Assembly: GCA_002104895.1 (NCBI GenBank)
Contig: MCFG01000700.1
Location: 1-13,991 of the forward strand
Direction: 5' to 3'
Length of the DNA: 13,991 bases
Source of the DNA: Anaeromyces robustus
Taxonomy: Eukaryota; Neocallimastigomycota; Neocallimastigomycetes; Neocallimastigales; Neocallimastigaceae
In this document: positions 7,901 to 13,701 of the stretch, piece by piece
Numbering within the stretch: the first letter of the stretch is position 1
Layout: every line of letters starts with the position of its first letter
Notes under the pieces: generated by a model
Seen by the model: the letters and a program-made list of their open reading frames with translations, nothing else
Told to the model about the DNA's origin: nothing
Databases searched by the model: none
Made by a program: the position numbers and the translations under genes

Positions 7901-7987
7901 CTCGTCGTCCTGACTATGCAATTAATGCTGATGCCTCTTCAGACATCCCTTTTAATGTTCTTCGTCCAGAAAATTTTTGTGCTTTAG
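4964..7987 (+). CDS. gag-pol: Gag-protease-RT-RNase H polyprotein of the chromovirus (intact 5' part)
   Basis: The frame is open for 1,007 codons. The first ATG (4964) adds an Ile/Leu-rich hydrophobic stretch; the ATG at 5045 (residue 28, MDEHNIFDNATLKDG) looks a more natural Gag start. Gag (about 55-190) resembles the retrotransposon gag family (VVYLISRLYGNAMNWA, YEAFVGKLKAFYG). The CX2CX4HX4C knuckle has C251, C254, H259 and C264. Protease active site LIDSGSELNLI has D317. A Ser/Asn-rich linker (about 400-510) contains degenerate repeats. RT has FSKLDL (D653), MPFGLKNAP and YIDD (715-718). RNase H has D864, E907 and D934. Homology ends near residue 940, where a frameshift moves the remainder to another frame; the last 65 or so residues are out of frame. 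Confidence 0.93.
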   Translation: MDDNYIIILLIILHFISLIFIIGFIIIMDEHNIFDNATLKDGFAGDRRYIKGFLAKIELIFQLYPERYQDDGVKVVYLISRLYGNAMNWAATLIENQDPCLANYEAFVGKLKAFYGSNDESYVANQMLRRIKQRNIGGVSGYILEFNKYADVSTWNEEAKMDAFMAGLNDQVAARILEMFPGPRNLFAMQTIASRIDSRLYVRKQFSNSYHSNEKRKTNKVSSNGRNNNKSNYHGPLSKEEKERRRKNNLCLYCGSPEHSLNDCPNRKDRRNSSKSTFMSIPMGQTQTPRRRRPTNNSEFLVNFNIHPDDEIPVLIDSGSELNLIDEEFCKDYTLPYHDDGRLPKIVGIGGKQAIVGVTPPLILKYKDHVCKTIFYVTDLPKYSCILGSNWLRLHNPNINFSNNELSFNSDYCHSNCVSIPISYDSAGTPISMDLRNSAFPIFTSQYNSNPAPPDSNTHSALPILINDEPNDSNTYSTFPVSVSNKSSNKHFSLNSYSNTKDNPTPLKVASSFDEFVNSDDDFVFLPKELIPYKDVFSETAADKLPPHRPYDCEIKLKENSKLFYGPIYPLTDEESNALEEYISENLRKGFIRKSKSPAGAPVLFVPKKNGKLRMCVDYRQLNLITIRDSYPLPLIQDMLEHLGKGKIFSKLDLRSAYNLVRIKSGDEYKTAFTCKFGHFEYLVMPFGLKNAPAVFQHFINDVLEEVLGKYAYAYIDDIIIFSPDYKSHILHVTTVLKLLRSAGLYAKLEKCEFFVPFIDFLGHRISAEGIHMDPNKVSSIFNWPIPTNVKEVQSFIGLANYYRRFIPGFADIAHPLHKLLKKNTKFLWSPEAQSAFDTLKSKFITAPVLIFPDRNIPFQVETDSSNYAIGAILSQVSPRDNMVHPVAFFSRSLTGPERNYPIYDKELLAIVAALENWRHLLKGTDTPFKIFSDHRNLLYKRSPKKCLNVSSAGLFSSPNLTLLLFIVLVLPMENLMLFLVVLTMQLMLMPLQTSLLMFFVQKIFVL

Positions 7988-8331
7988 TAACCTCTATTTC
8001 TTCCCTTAACGATTCTTTTCTCTCCGAGTATAAACACGATGAATTTTATAATAAAATCTGTGATTATCTAGCTTGTAAGAAACCTCCTATTCCATATCCA
8101 CAGATTGATAAATTTTCTCTTAGTAATAGTTTCCTTCTTTTCAATAATAAAATTTATGTTCCCTCCAAATGTCGCACTTCAGTCCTTAAAATTTGCCACG
8201 ACTCCCCTTCTGCAGGCCACTTTGGTTTTAAGAAAACTCTTTCTCTTATCTCTCGCGACTTCTGGTGGCCTTCTCTTTCCTCTGACGTTGCTTCGTATGT
8301 TCGATCGTGTGATACTTGTTGTCGTTTCTAA
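7801..8331 (+). pseudogene. pol: RNase H end and integrase zinc-binding domain (shifted frame)
   Basis: This frame continues the preceding polyprotein after a break at about 7785-7800, which lies between A runs. It begins with the end of RNase H (RWALFLSEFNFVIVYRSG...KPDALSRRPD, typical of Ty3/gypsy). It continues into the integrase zinc finger with H133, H140, C170 and C173, in the context GHFGFKKTLSLISRDFWWP...YVRSCDTC. The frame ends at TAA at 8329-8331; the next integrase segment continues one base over. The net change fits a single-base insertion in the T run at 8326-8328. The zinc finger helps integrase assemble on cDNA ends. Confidence 0.88.
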
Positions 8332-8704
8332 AACTTGTCGTCACAAACCTTATGGTTTTCTCCAACCGCTTGAAATTGCTAACCGTCCATGGTCTTCTAT
8401 TTCCATGGATTTCATTACTGATCTTCCACCTTCTTCAGGTTTTTCGTGTATTCTTGTTGTTATCGACAGACTTACTAAACTTGGTCATTTTATCGCTTTC
8501 AATGGTATCCCTTCTGCTGAAGACACTGCTTCTGCTTTCATTGATAATATCTTTTGTCTTCATGGCTTTCCTGATGAAATCATCTCTGATAGAGGAACTC
8601 AGTTTACCTCCAAATTTTGGCATGCTATTTGTGACTCTTTCAATGTCTCCTTAAGCTCTCTTCTCCCTTTCATCACCAGACAAATGGACAGACGGAGAGA
8701 GTGA
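8329..8704 (+). pseudogene. pol: integrase catalytic core, first two catalytic Asp (shifted frame)
   Basis: From about 8329 the frame reads SKTCRHKPYGFLQPLEIANRP, then the core WSSISMDFITDLPP (Asp codon 8408-8410) and IISDRGTQFTSKFWHAICDSF (Asp codon 8588-8590). After about 8650 the protein becomes unrelated and stops at 8702-8704. The neighbouring frame carries the rest, including the third catalytic residue (Glu codon 8695-8697), consistent with D,D35E spacing. A two-base expansion in the CTCTCTTCTC tract at about 8650-8662 explains the break. The same frame is open upstream to 8105, but that part is a shadow of the preceding segment. Confidence 0.88.
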
Positions 8705-8836
8705 ACTCCGTTATAGAACAATATCTTAGGTGTTTTTCAAACTTTAAAGGGACTGACTGGAAGAAATATTTAAAATTAGCAGAATTTAGTTACAATAATG
8801 CTGTGCAAGAATCGGCAAAACAATCACCTTTTTCTT
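8663..8836 (+). pseudogene. pol: integrase core, catalytic Glu segment (shifted frame)
   Basis: In the frame of 8671 the translation reads PFHHQTNGQTERVNSVIEQYL, then FKGTDWKKYLKLAEFSYNNAVQESAKQSPF. This is the conserved last part of a Ty3/gypsy integrase core with the catalytic Glu in QTERVN. A TAA at about 8834-8836 follows directly after a five-T run. The next frame continues with LNYGFHPK, the usual sequel, so a lost T is likely. The piece has no start codon of its own. Confidence 0.85.
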
Positions 8837-8950
8837 AAATTACGGCTTCCATCCAAAACACTCCCCTGCTATTCCCAACCAAATTAATGTTCCCAGAGCT
8901 GAAGAATTTACAAGAAATTTTAACCAAACTATTGAACGACTTAAAGGAAA
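8835..8950 (+). pseudogene. pol: integrase, linker after the core (shifted frame)
   Basis: The frame of 8835 reads LNYGFHPKHSPAIPNQINVP, then RAEEFTRNFNQTIERLKG. This is the standard stretch between core and C-terminal domain (NYGFxP motif, then a helical region). The next break lies in AAAGGAAAA at about 8943-8951, after which another frame continues the helix. The change fits a one-base insertion. Confidence 0.8.
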
Positions 8951-9432
8951 ACCTCAAACAAGCTGTCGACACTCAAAAGAAGTACGCCGATAAGTATAGA
9001 AGCAAGCCACCAGAATTCAAAGTTAATGACAAAGTGTGGCTTGATAGTTCATTAGTTCTACACAAAGGCAACAAGAAATTAAAACCAAGGAAGCTCGGTC
9101 CGTACAAGGTAATACAAAAGATTTCGGACCTCTCATACAAATTAGAGTTACCACCATCTATGAGAATACACCCAGTTGTCCATGTCTCAAGTCTGGAACC
9201 CTACTTTGAAGATAACTTTGGTAGAAATCAACCACCTCCACCGCCGATAACAGTAAACGATCAAGAAGAGTATGAAGTCGAAGAAATCCTAGACAAAAGA
9301 AAGCATTATAAAAAGACCCAATACCTTGTTAAATGGAAAGGTTATCCTCTTTCTGAAGCCTCATGGGAGCCCGAATCAAATTTGAATTGTCCTGAACTAC
9401 TCAAAGCTTTTAACTTGAAAAACAAGAAATAA
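8951..9432 (+). pseudogene. pol: integrase C-terminal GPY domain and chromodomain
   Basis: The frame is open from an ATG at 8887, but only from about 8950 (ENLKQAVDTQKKYADKYRSK) does it match integrase; the first 20 residues are a different frame of the same region. It holds KVNDKVWL, the GPY motif (KLGPYKVIQKI, GPY at 71-73 counted from 8887), and VVHVSSLEPY. A poly-Pro linker leads to a chromodomain (YEVEEILDKRKHYKKTQYLVKWKGYPLSEASWEPESNL, about 129-178). Y129, W150 and Y153 match the aromatic cage that binds methylated lysine in HP1-type chromodomains. In chromoviruses this domain directs integration to marked heterochromatin; that role here is inferred. Confidence 0.92.
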
Positions 9433-9779
9433 ATTACAAATGTTTTTATTTTATATTTTATCAATATCAATTTTTATTACTTTATTATATTAATATCAAT
9501 ATCTCTTTTATTAAAATTTATTATACTTTATTAATATTAAAAAAAATTTTATTAATATCACTTTTTATTTTATATTATTAATATCAAATTTTATTTTTAT
9601 TATTAATATCAATTTATATTTTATTATTAATATCAACTTAAATTTATTAAAATATTTATAAAAATAATAATTAAATAAATAATAATTCATGTATTTTATT
9701 AAAATGTATTAAATGTAATAATTAAAGAAAAATCACTCATAGCATAGTATAAATTTTTTTTTTTTTAGTACAATTTTAT
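9433..9779 (+). other. AT-rich 3' UTR with degenerate TTAATATCAA repeats
   Basis: After the pol stop, about 350 bases hold no ORF. A word close to TTATTAATATCAATTTTTAT recurs about six times between 9455 and 9645 with variable spacing, forming a decayed minisatellite. A run of about 14 T lies near 9753-9766. Confidence 0.6.
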
Positions 9780-9800
9780 GATTCGTCTGGTATCCGAATC
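9780..9800 (+). repeat. hairpin just upstream of the polypurine tract
   Basis: GATTCG (9780-9785) and CGAATC (9795-9800) form a perfect 6-bp stem with a 9-base loop. ATGATTCG (9778-9785) is also the exact reverse complement of CGAATCAT inside the LTR start (9820-9827), so two pairings compete. Confidence 0.6.
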
Positions 9801-9814
9801 CTGGAGGAGGACCA
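9801..9814 (+). other. polypurine tract (plus-strand primer site)
   Basis: CTGGAGGAGGACCA directly precedes the TG of the 3' LTR. A purine-rich tract here is expected to resist RNase H and prime plus-strand DNA. It is short, and the last bases (ACCA) are not all purine. Confidence 0.8.
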
Positions 9815-10243
9815 TGTAACGAATCATGAAAATGAGTAACCTGTCTTAGTGGTTAATAACTAAGACTATGATTCGAACTTCTCGAGTTCGAAACCTCTTA
9901 ATTCCAATTTATTATATTTTTATTACTTTTATTTTTTACCATAAATTTTACCAAGCAAAATTATTCTGATTGGTTAAATTTTGGTCATTAAAAATTTTTT
10001 TAAAAATTTTTTCAAATTTTTTCTATAAATACGAGTGAATTTCTCTTTAAAAAATTTTTAATTATTCGAGTTTTTATTAATAAAATAAATTATTATTTTA
10101 ACACTAACTTGTTAAGTTAAAATCATGTGTTTTTAATAATAAATTTATAATTAATAAAGAGTTCAAATTTTATTTTATTTTTTTTAAAGGGTTAAGTGTT
10201 TTGTTTAAAAATATTTTTATTGTTAAAGACACATATCTTTACA
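9815..10243 (+). repeat. 3' LTR of the chromovirus
   Basis: This 429-bp copy of 3250-3676 has the same TG...CA ends, TATA box, self-primer segment and A/B-box module. It differs by three substitutions and an added TT in a T run. Polyadenylation of element RNA is expected inside it. Confidence 0.97.
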
Positions 10244-10248
10244 AATAA
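10244..10248. repeat. target-site duplication AATAA (right copy)
   Basis: AATAA directly after the terminal CA matches 3245-3249. Confidence 0.85.
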
Positions 10249-11230
10249 ATAAAAATTATTAGAATTTTTAAATGTTAAATGAGGTAAGTTTTGGTTTAAT
10301 AATGGTCAGGTCAAGATGTTTAATTAATAACAAAATAACTAATTAAACAAATATATAATTAATAGGCAAATTTTTATTACACAAGAAATTAATTAATTAA
10401 TTAAGAAAACACTTTTTAAAATAATTAAGTTTTATAATAATATTTTTTATTAATAATTAATTAAGAAAAGTTTTAAATAATAATTAGATTATTAAGTCAT
10501 TAATTCAATTTTAGATTAATAATCTTACAAAGATTAAAAGGAATTGTAATTTCAATCCTTATTTATACTTTTTCTAAATCTAATAATTATTAATATATTT
10601 AATTATTATAATCTATTGATAATATATTTATACATGTATAATTTTAAATAAAATATATGAATAAAATAATATTGATAAAAATCTAACTATATAAAACTAA
10701 TATAAAACTATATAAACTATTAATAAATTTAATGATAAGAATTATAATCTAAGATTTAGATTTATAACTATTCTAATTATTTAATTAGTTAACTATTTAA
10801 TTATTTAATTGCTTAGTATATTATTTAATTATTTATCTATATATTAATTATTTTTATCTTTGGATTTTTATAATCTTTTTTGTATAATTAATTATAGATA
10901 AAATGGGATATTTTTAATTATTTAAGATCTTAAGTAAATTTTAAATCTTTTGAGATTTTTAGAATTCTAAGAAATTCTGTAAATTAATATAATAATCAAC
11001 TATTCTAATTTTTATAAAAATAATTAACAATTATTATAATAAATTATATAAATTATTATTATTAATCTAATTAATATTTTATAAATTATTTGAAGGCGTT
11101 TTCTGTATATCTGAATGATTATTATTATTATAAGTGATAATATAATTATTGAAATAAAAAGATTTTATCTATATAAATTTTATAATTATTTATTTATGGA
11201 TCCTTGTAAATATTTAATTATATTTTTATA
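10249..11230. other. AT-only intergenic spacer
   Basis: Nothing coding or structural can be supported. The DNA is short TTA/AAT words with a few longer AATTAATTAATTAA-type runs near 10388-10402. It probably represents the host or older-element DNA into which the chromovirus inserted. Confidence 0.6.
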
Positions 11231-11422
11231 TTGTGTAAATCTTTAAAGTCCAATATCTCGCCAACCAGTGGTCCAAATGGGCTGAAATTCAGATATGTTG
11301 TTGCTCTCGAGCAGAGCTTCCCAATGAGCATAAAATCAAAGCGAAGCGGAGGAAATCTTCAATATTTGCCAAGTTATCGTTATTTTTCTTCTGATTATTT
11401 TTACTATAATCTTAAAGGTTAA
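11231..11422 (+). other. isolated GC-richer island of unknown origin
   Basis: About 160 bases (11231-11390) have ordinary base composition inside AT-only DNA. A 63-codon plus frame (SPTSGPNGLKFRYVVALEQSF) and an equally open minus frame (LRFDFMLIGKLCSRATTYLNFSP) exist; neither resembles a family I recognise. A hairpin (GCTCT-CGAGC-AGAGC) lies near 11301-11318. It may be a fragment of a dispersed repeat or a decayed exon. I do not call a gene. Confidence 0.4.
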
Positions 11423-11668
11423 GTTGATTAATATTTATTTAATTTGTCCAAACCCTTCACAATATCAATTTAAATACTTTTTATTATTTATTTATTTTAT
11501 TGAAAATCGAATTTTAAGTGATTTAGTCAATAACGAAATTTAAATGTAATTGATCTATTAGTGAATTTCAATTTTAAATCCACTAATATTCGCGACATTA
11601 AAAGTTAATATTATAATTAAAAGTAATATAAAAATTTCATTATTTATCAAATCAATAAATTAGTAACT

Positions 11669-11724
11669 ATGGTCTAGTGGCTAAATACTATGACCATCGA
11701 GCTGAACTCTTTGGGTTTGACTCA
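11669..11724 (+). promoter_or_regulatory. tRNA-like A-box/B-box module
   Basis: TGGTCTAGTGG at 11670-11680 fits the A-box consensus at every position and resembles the 5' part of Glu/Asp-type tRNAs. GGTTTGACTCA at 11714-11724 fits the B-box at 9 of 11. Starts are 44 bases apart. ATGGTC (11669-11674) and GACCAT (11692-11697) form a perfect 6-bp stem, mirroring the hairpin in the chromovirus LTR module; the two modules align along their length. TTTT (11738-11741) and TTTTT (11750-11754) follow. Stems do not give a full cloverleaf. It may be a decayed LTR or a tRNA-derived retroposon. Confidence 0.5.
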
Positions 11725-11778
11725 CACTCATTCTCAATTTTATAAAAAATTTTTATTTTAAGAAAAATTTATTATTAA

Positions 11779-11817
11779 TTTCTGTATTTTATTTCTGTAT
11801 TTTATTTCTGTATTTTA
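11779..11817. repeat. tandem repeat, 13 bp x 3
   Basis: TTTCTGTATTTTA is repeated three times without change at 11779-11791, 11792-11804 and 11805-11817. The word TTTCTGTAT also occurs near 12905-13036, on both strands. Confidence 0.9.
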
Positions 11818-11874
11818 TCATAGAAATTAATAGAATAAAATCAGAAATTTTCGGATAAAAATTTTTATAATTTA

Positions 11875-11885
11875 TGTAACGAATC
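11875..11885. repeat. orphan LTR-like terminus
   Basis: TGTAACGAATC is identical to the first 11 bases of the chromovirus LTR, but the following sequence differs (TCACTGATGCAGG). No partner end with a duplication of the flank ATTTA could be found. It is probably the end of a decayed related LTR; orientation is unknown. Confidence 0.45.
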
Positions 11886-12304
11886 TCACTGATGCAGGAA
11901 ACATGTATATTCATAAACAATAAATATAATTAACTTATATACTAAATAATTATTACTAATGAATCAATAAAATTAAAAATAAAATAATCTTTTTTTTAAC
12001 TCTTCTTTTATTTTTATTATTCTTATTTTTAAATACAAATTATTGATCGTTTTATAAAAGAAAGAAAAATTATCCTCTTTTTATAATACATGAATTTTAT
12101 TATTATAGTCTTTCGACTATTATTATTATTATTATTTATTTAATTAATCTAATTATTATTATTTATTTTATAATATAATTCTCTATTCTAAACATTATTT
12201 TCTAAGATTTATTTTAATATTAATTATTATTGTTATTATTATTTATTAATATTTTCTATTCTAATTATTAAATATTTTATTAATCTATTTAGTGTTTTAA
12301 ATAA
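11886..12304. other. AT-only spacer
   Basis: The stretch consists of TTATTA microsatellite runs (for example 12118-12140) and a small hairpin around AGTCTTTCGACT at about 12108-12119. No gene or RNA is supported. Confidence 0.6.
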
Positions 12305-12597
12305 AAATTTGTAACGAACTTAGTGAGAAATTCACTAGGTTGTTGTAGTATTTCAATAATTAAAATAAAATAAACAAACAAAATAAACAACACAATATTA
12401 AAACATAATGTTTATGGATTTATTTTGTATTTTATTTAATATTTAAATATTTAATATTTTTCTTATTAATAATGACTCAAAGAGTAAAAATAATATTAAT
12501 ACATTTCTTTTATATTCAAGACTTATTCTAAATCATTACGTGATTGGTTTACTTATTTAAATAACAAAATATTTAATTATTTAACTATTACTATAAT

Positions 12598-12770
12598 TAA
12601 GTGAATACATAATTAGTATCTAAATAAAATCGTATTTATATCTAAGTGAACGAATAACTAATATCTAAATAAATCTAACTAAGTGAATGAATAATTATAG
12701 ACTAAATAATTCTATTAATAAAATAAGTAAATGAACAAATGTATTAATAACTAAATAAATGAATAATTTT
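12598..12770. repeat. degenerate minisatellite, about 37-47 bp x 4, inside the solo LTR
   Basis: Units begin at 12598, 12643, 12680 and 12724 with the shared core TAAGTGAATGAATAA followed by TATCTAAATAAA-like sequence. They have diverged by substitutions and small indels. Internal expansion may explain the larger size of this LTR compared with the 427-bp one. Confidence 0.65.
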
Positions 12771-12792
12771 CCAAATCAAAAAGGTAAAAGTA

Positions 12793-12846
12793 GGATTCGA
12801 ACCAGTGATATCTATGATAAAGGTAGAAGTAGTTACCGTTGAGCCA
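12793..12846 (-). promoter_or_regulatory. A-box/B-box module in the solo LTR
   Basis: On the minus strand TGGCTCAACGG (12846-12836) and GGTTCGAATCC (12803-12793) both match the Pol III intragenic consensus at every position. Starts are 43 bases apart. The D, T and acceptor stems of a tRNA do not form, so this is not a tRNA gene despite a strong resemblance. The A-box begins at LTR position 36. Confidence 0.6.
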
Positions 12847-12886
12847 CGAAGTTCCTTAATGTCGTTGTTGATACCGTTACAAAATT

Positions 12887-13054
12887 AAAAATAAATATTA
12901 TACTTTTATACAGAAATACATTTAACTTCTGTATTATACATTTTATAAATAATTCATTTATTTTATAATTAATTTTTATTATTTTATTTATTTTATTTTA
13001 TTTTAATAATATACAGAATATTTATTTTCTGTATTTGTCCAGGGTTTTTAAGTT
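12887..13054. other. AT-rich spacer with inverted CTGTAT words
   Basis: ATACAGAAATACA (about 12909), TTCTGTATTATACA (about 12927), ATACAGAATATT (about 13012) and TTTTCTGTATTTG (about 13025) alternate in orientation and can pair. No gene is present. Confidence 0.5.
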
Positions 13055-13087
13055 GGAGGGAAAGGATAAGGGAAAAAGGGAAAAGAG
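13055..13087 (+). other. 33-base purine tract
   Basis: Positions 13055-13087 are A and G only, except for T13067, and run directly into TGGATAG. The tract resembles a polypurine tract followed by TG on the plus strand. On the minus strand it is a pyrimidine tract that could lie inside the LTR of the element at 13687-13991. Neither role is proven. Confidence 0.5.
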
Positions 13088-13129
13088 TGGATAGTATTAT
13101 TTAATTATAATTATTTATATATTTATTAT

Positions 13130-13600
13130 TATAAATATTTATTATTATAATTATATTGAAGTATTAAATTTATTAAAGGTTAGAATTAGAAATATTAATA
13201 ATTATTGTTATAAGAATATAAATAAAATGTATTAATAAAGTGTTATAAAATATTTGATATTGATAAAATATTATTTAAAATATTATTTATTATATATAAA
13301 GTTTATTATAAAATATTAATAAGATTTATTTAAAATATTAATAAAGATATAGAATTTATTATAAGATATTAATAGGATTTATTTAATATAAAATATTAAT
13401 AATATTTATTTATTATAAGAATATTGATAAAATTTATTATAAGAATATTAATTATAAAGTATTAATAAAATTTATTTGATATTAATAAAATATTTATAAT
13501 TTATTATAAGATATTAATAAAATATTGATAATATAAAAATAATTTTTAATATAGATAAAATTATTATGTTTTAAGATATTAATAATATTATAAAGAAGTT
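13130..13600. repeat. AT minisatellite-like region
   Basis: The word TTTATTATAAGATATTAATAAAAT recurs about eight times in variant forms between 13300 and 13540, with shorter related pieces on both sides. It is probably part of the LTR of the minus-strand gypsy element, whose LTR starts near 13683. No ORF is present. Confidence 0.55.
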
Positions 13601-13681
13601 TTATTAAATGTTAGTTTATATGGGATAAAAGGTTTAAAAATATGGGTTTAGAAATAATGTGTATATAAGGGAATATTGTAT

Positions 13682-13683
13682 CA
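13682..13683 (-). repeat. inner edge (TG) of the 3' LTR of the second gypsy element
   Basis: On the minus strand TGATACAATATTCCC begins at 13683, three bases after the polypurine tract. The LTR extends toward lower coordinates, but its CA end could not be fixed. Confidence 0.5.
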
Positions 13684-13686
13684 AAA

Positions 13687-13696
13687 TCCCCCTGCT
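13687..13696 (-). other. polypurine tract of the second gypsy element
   Basis: AGCAGGGGGA on the minus strand lies five bases beyond the pol stop codon (TGA at 13704-13702) and just before the putative LTR start. Its position and the G run fit a plus-strand primer site. Confidence 0.7.
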
Positions 13697-13701
13697 TAGC
13701 T

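Larger units (their letters stand above)
3250..10243 (+). mobile_element. full-length Ty3/gypsy chromovirus (Tf1/sushi-like), frameshifted copy
   Basis: The 6,994-bp element is bounded by near-identical LTRs, TG...CA ends and 5-bp duplications. Internal order is self-priming-type PBS, leader of about 1.29 kb, Gag with CCHC knuckle, protease, RT, RNase H, integrase with HHCC, D,D35E and GPY motifs, C-terminal chromodomain, AT-rich 3' UTR, and polypurine tract. This order with a chromodomain after integrase defines chromoviruses. LTRs differ by 3 substitutions and one 2-bp indel, so insertion looks recent, yet the 3' half of pol carries five frame breaks. Coding DNA is clearly GC-richer than the flanks. 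Tf1/sushi affinity rests on the single long Gag-Pol frame and the self-priming layout. Confidence 0.95.
12310..12881 (-). mobile_element. solo LTR of a related retrotransposon
   Basis: The 572-bp unit has 7-bp terminal inverted repeats (TGTAACG...CGTTACA), begins TG and ends CA, and is flanked by AAATT at 12305-12309 and 12882-12886. No coding sequence is inside. Minus orientation is chosen because TGTAACGGTATC at 12881 is followed 35 bases later by an A-box/B-box module, as in the chromovirus LTR. A hairpin (TAGTGA 12321-12326 with TCACTA 12332-12337) lies near its other end. Recombination between the two LTRs of a full element is the usual origin. A non-autonomous TIR element is a less likely alternative. 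Confidence 0.7.

Noticed and set aside
8320-8331. Programmed +1 frameshift at TTC TAA in the integrase
   Set aside because: A break within integrase is not a normal regulatory position, and four other breaks lie nearby; a T-run indel is simpler.
11231-11422. A 63-codon gene on the plus strand
   Set aside because: There is no recognisable family, and an equally open minus frame exists over the same bases, so composition alone explains it.
12598-12770. CRISPR-like array
   Set aside because: Units are degenerate, AT-rich and contiguous without unique spacers, and the window is eukaryotic; it is a minisatellite within an LTR.
12785-12853. tRNA gene on the minus strand
   Set aside because: A- and B-boxes are perfect, but acceptor, D and T stems do not pair and no plausible anticodon arm forms. 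It lies inside a solo LTR with its own target duplication.
12869-13683. LTR of the minus gypsy element ending at TGATAC (12869)
   Set aside because: The 6-bp inverted match exists, but 12869 lies inside the solo LTR, which has its own duplication. The overlap makes coincidence more likely.
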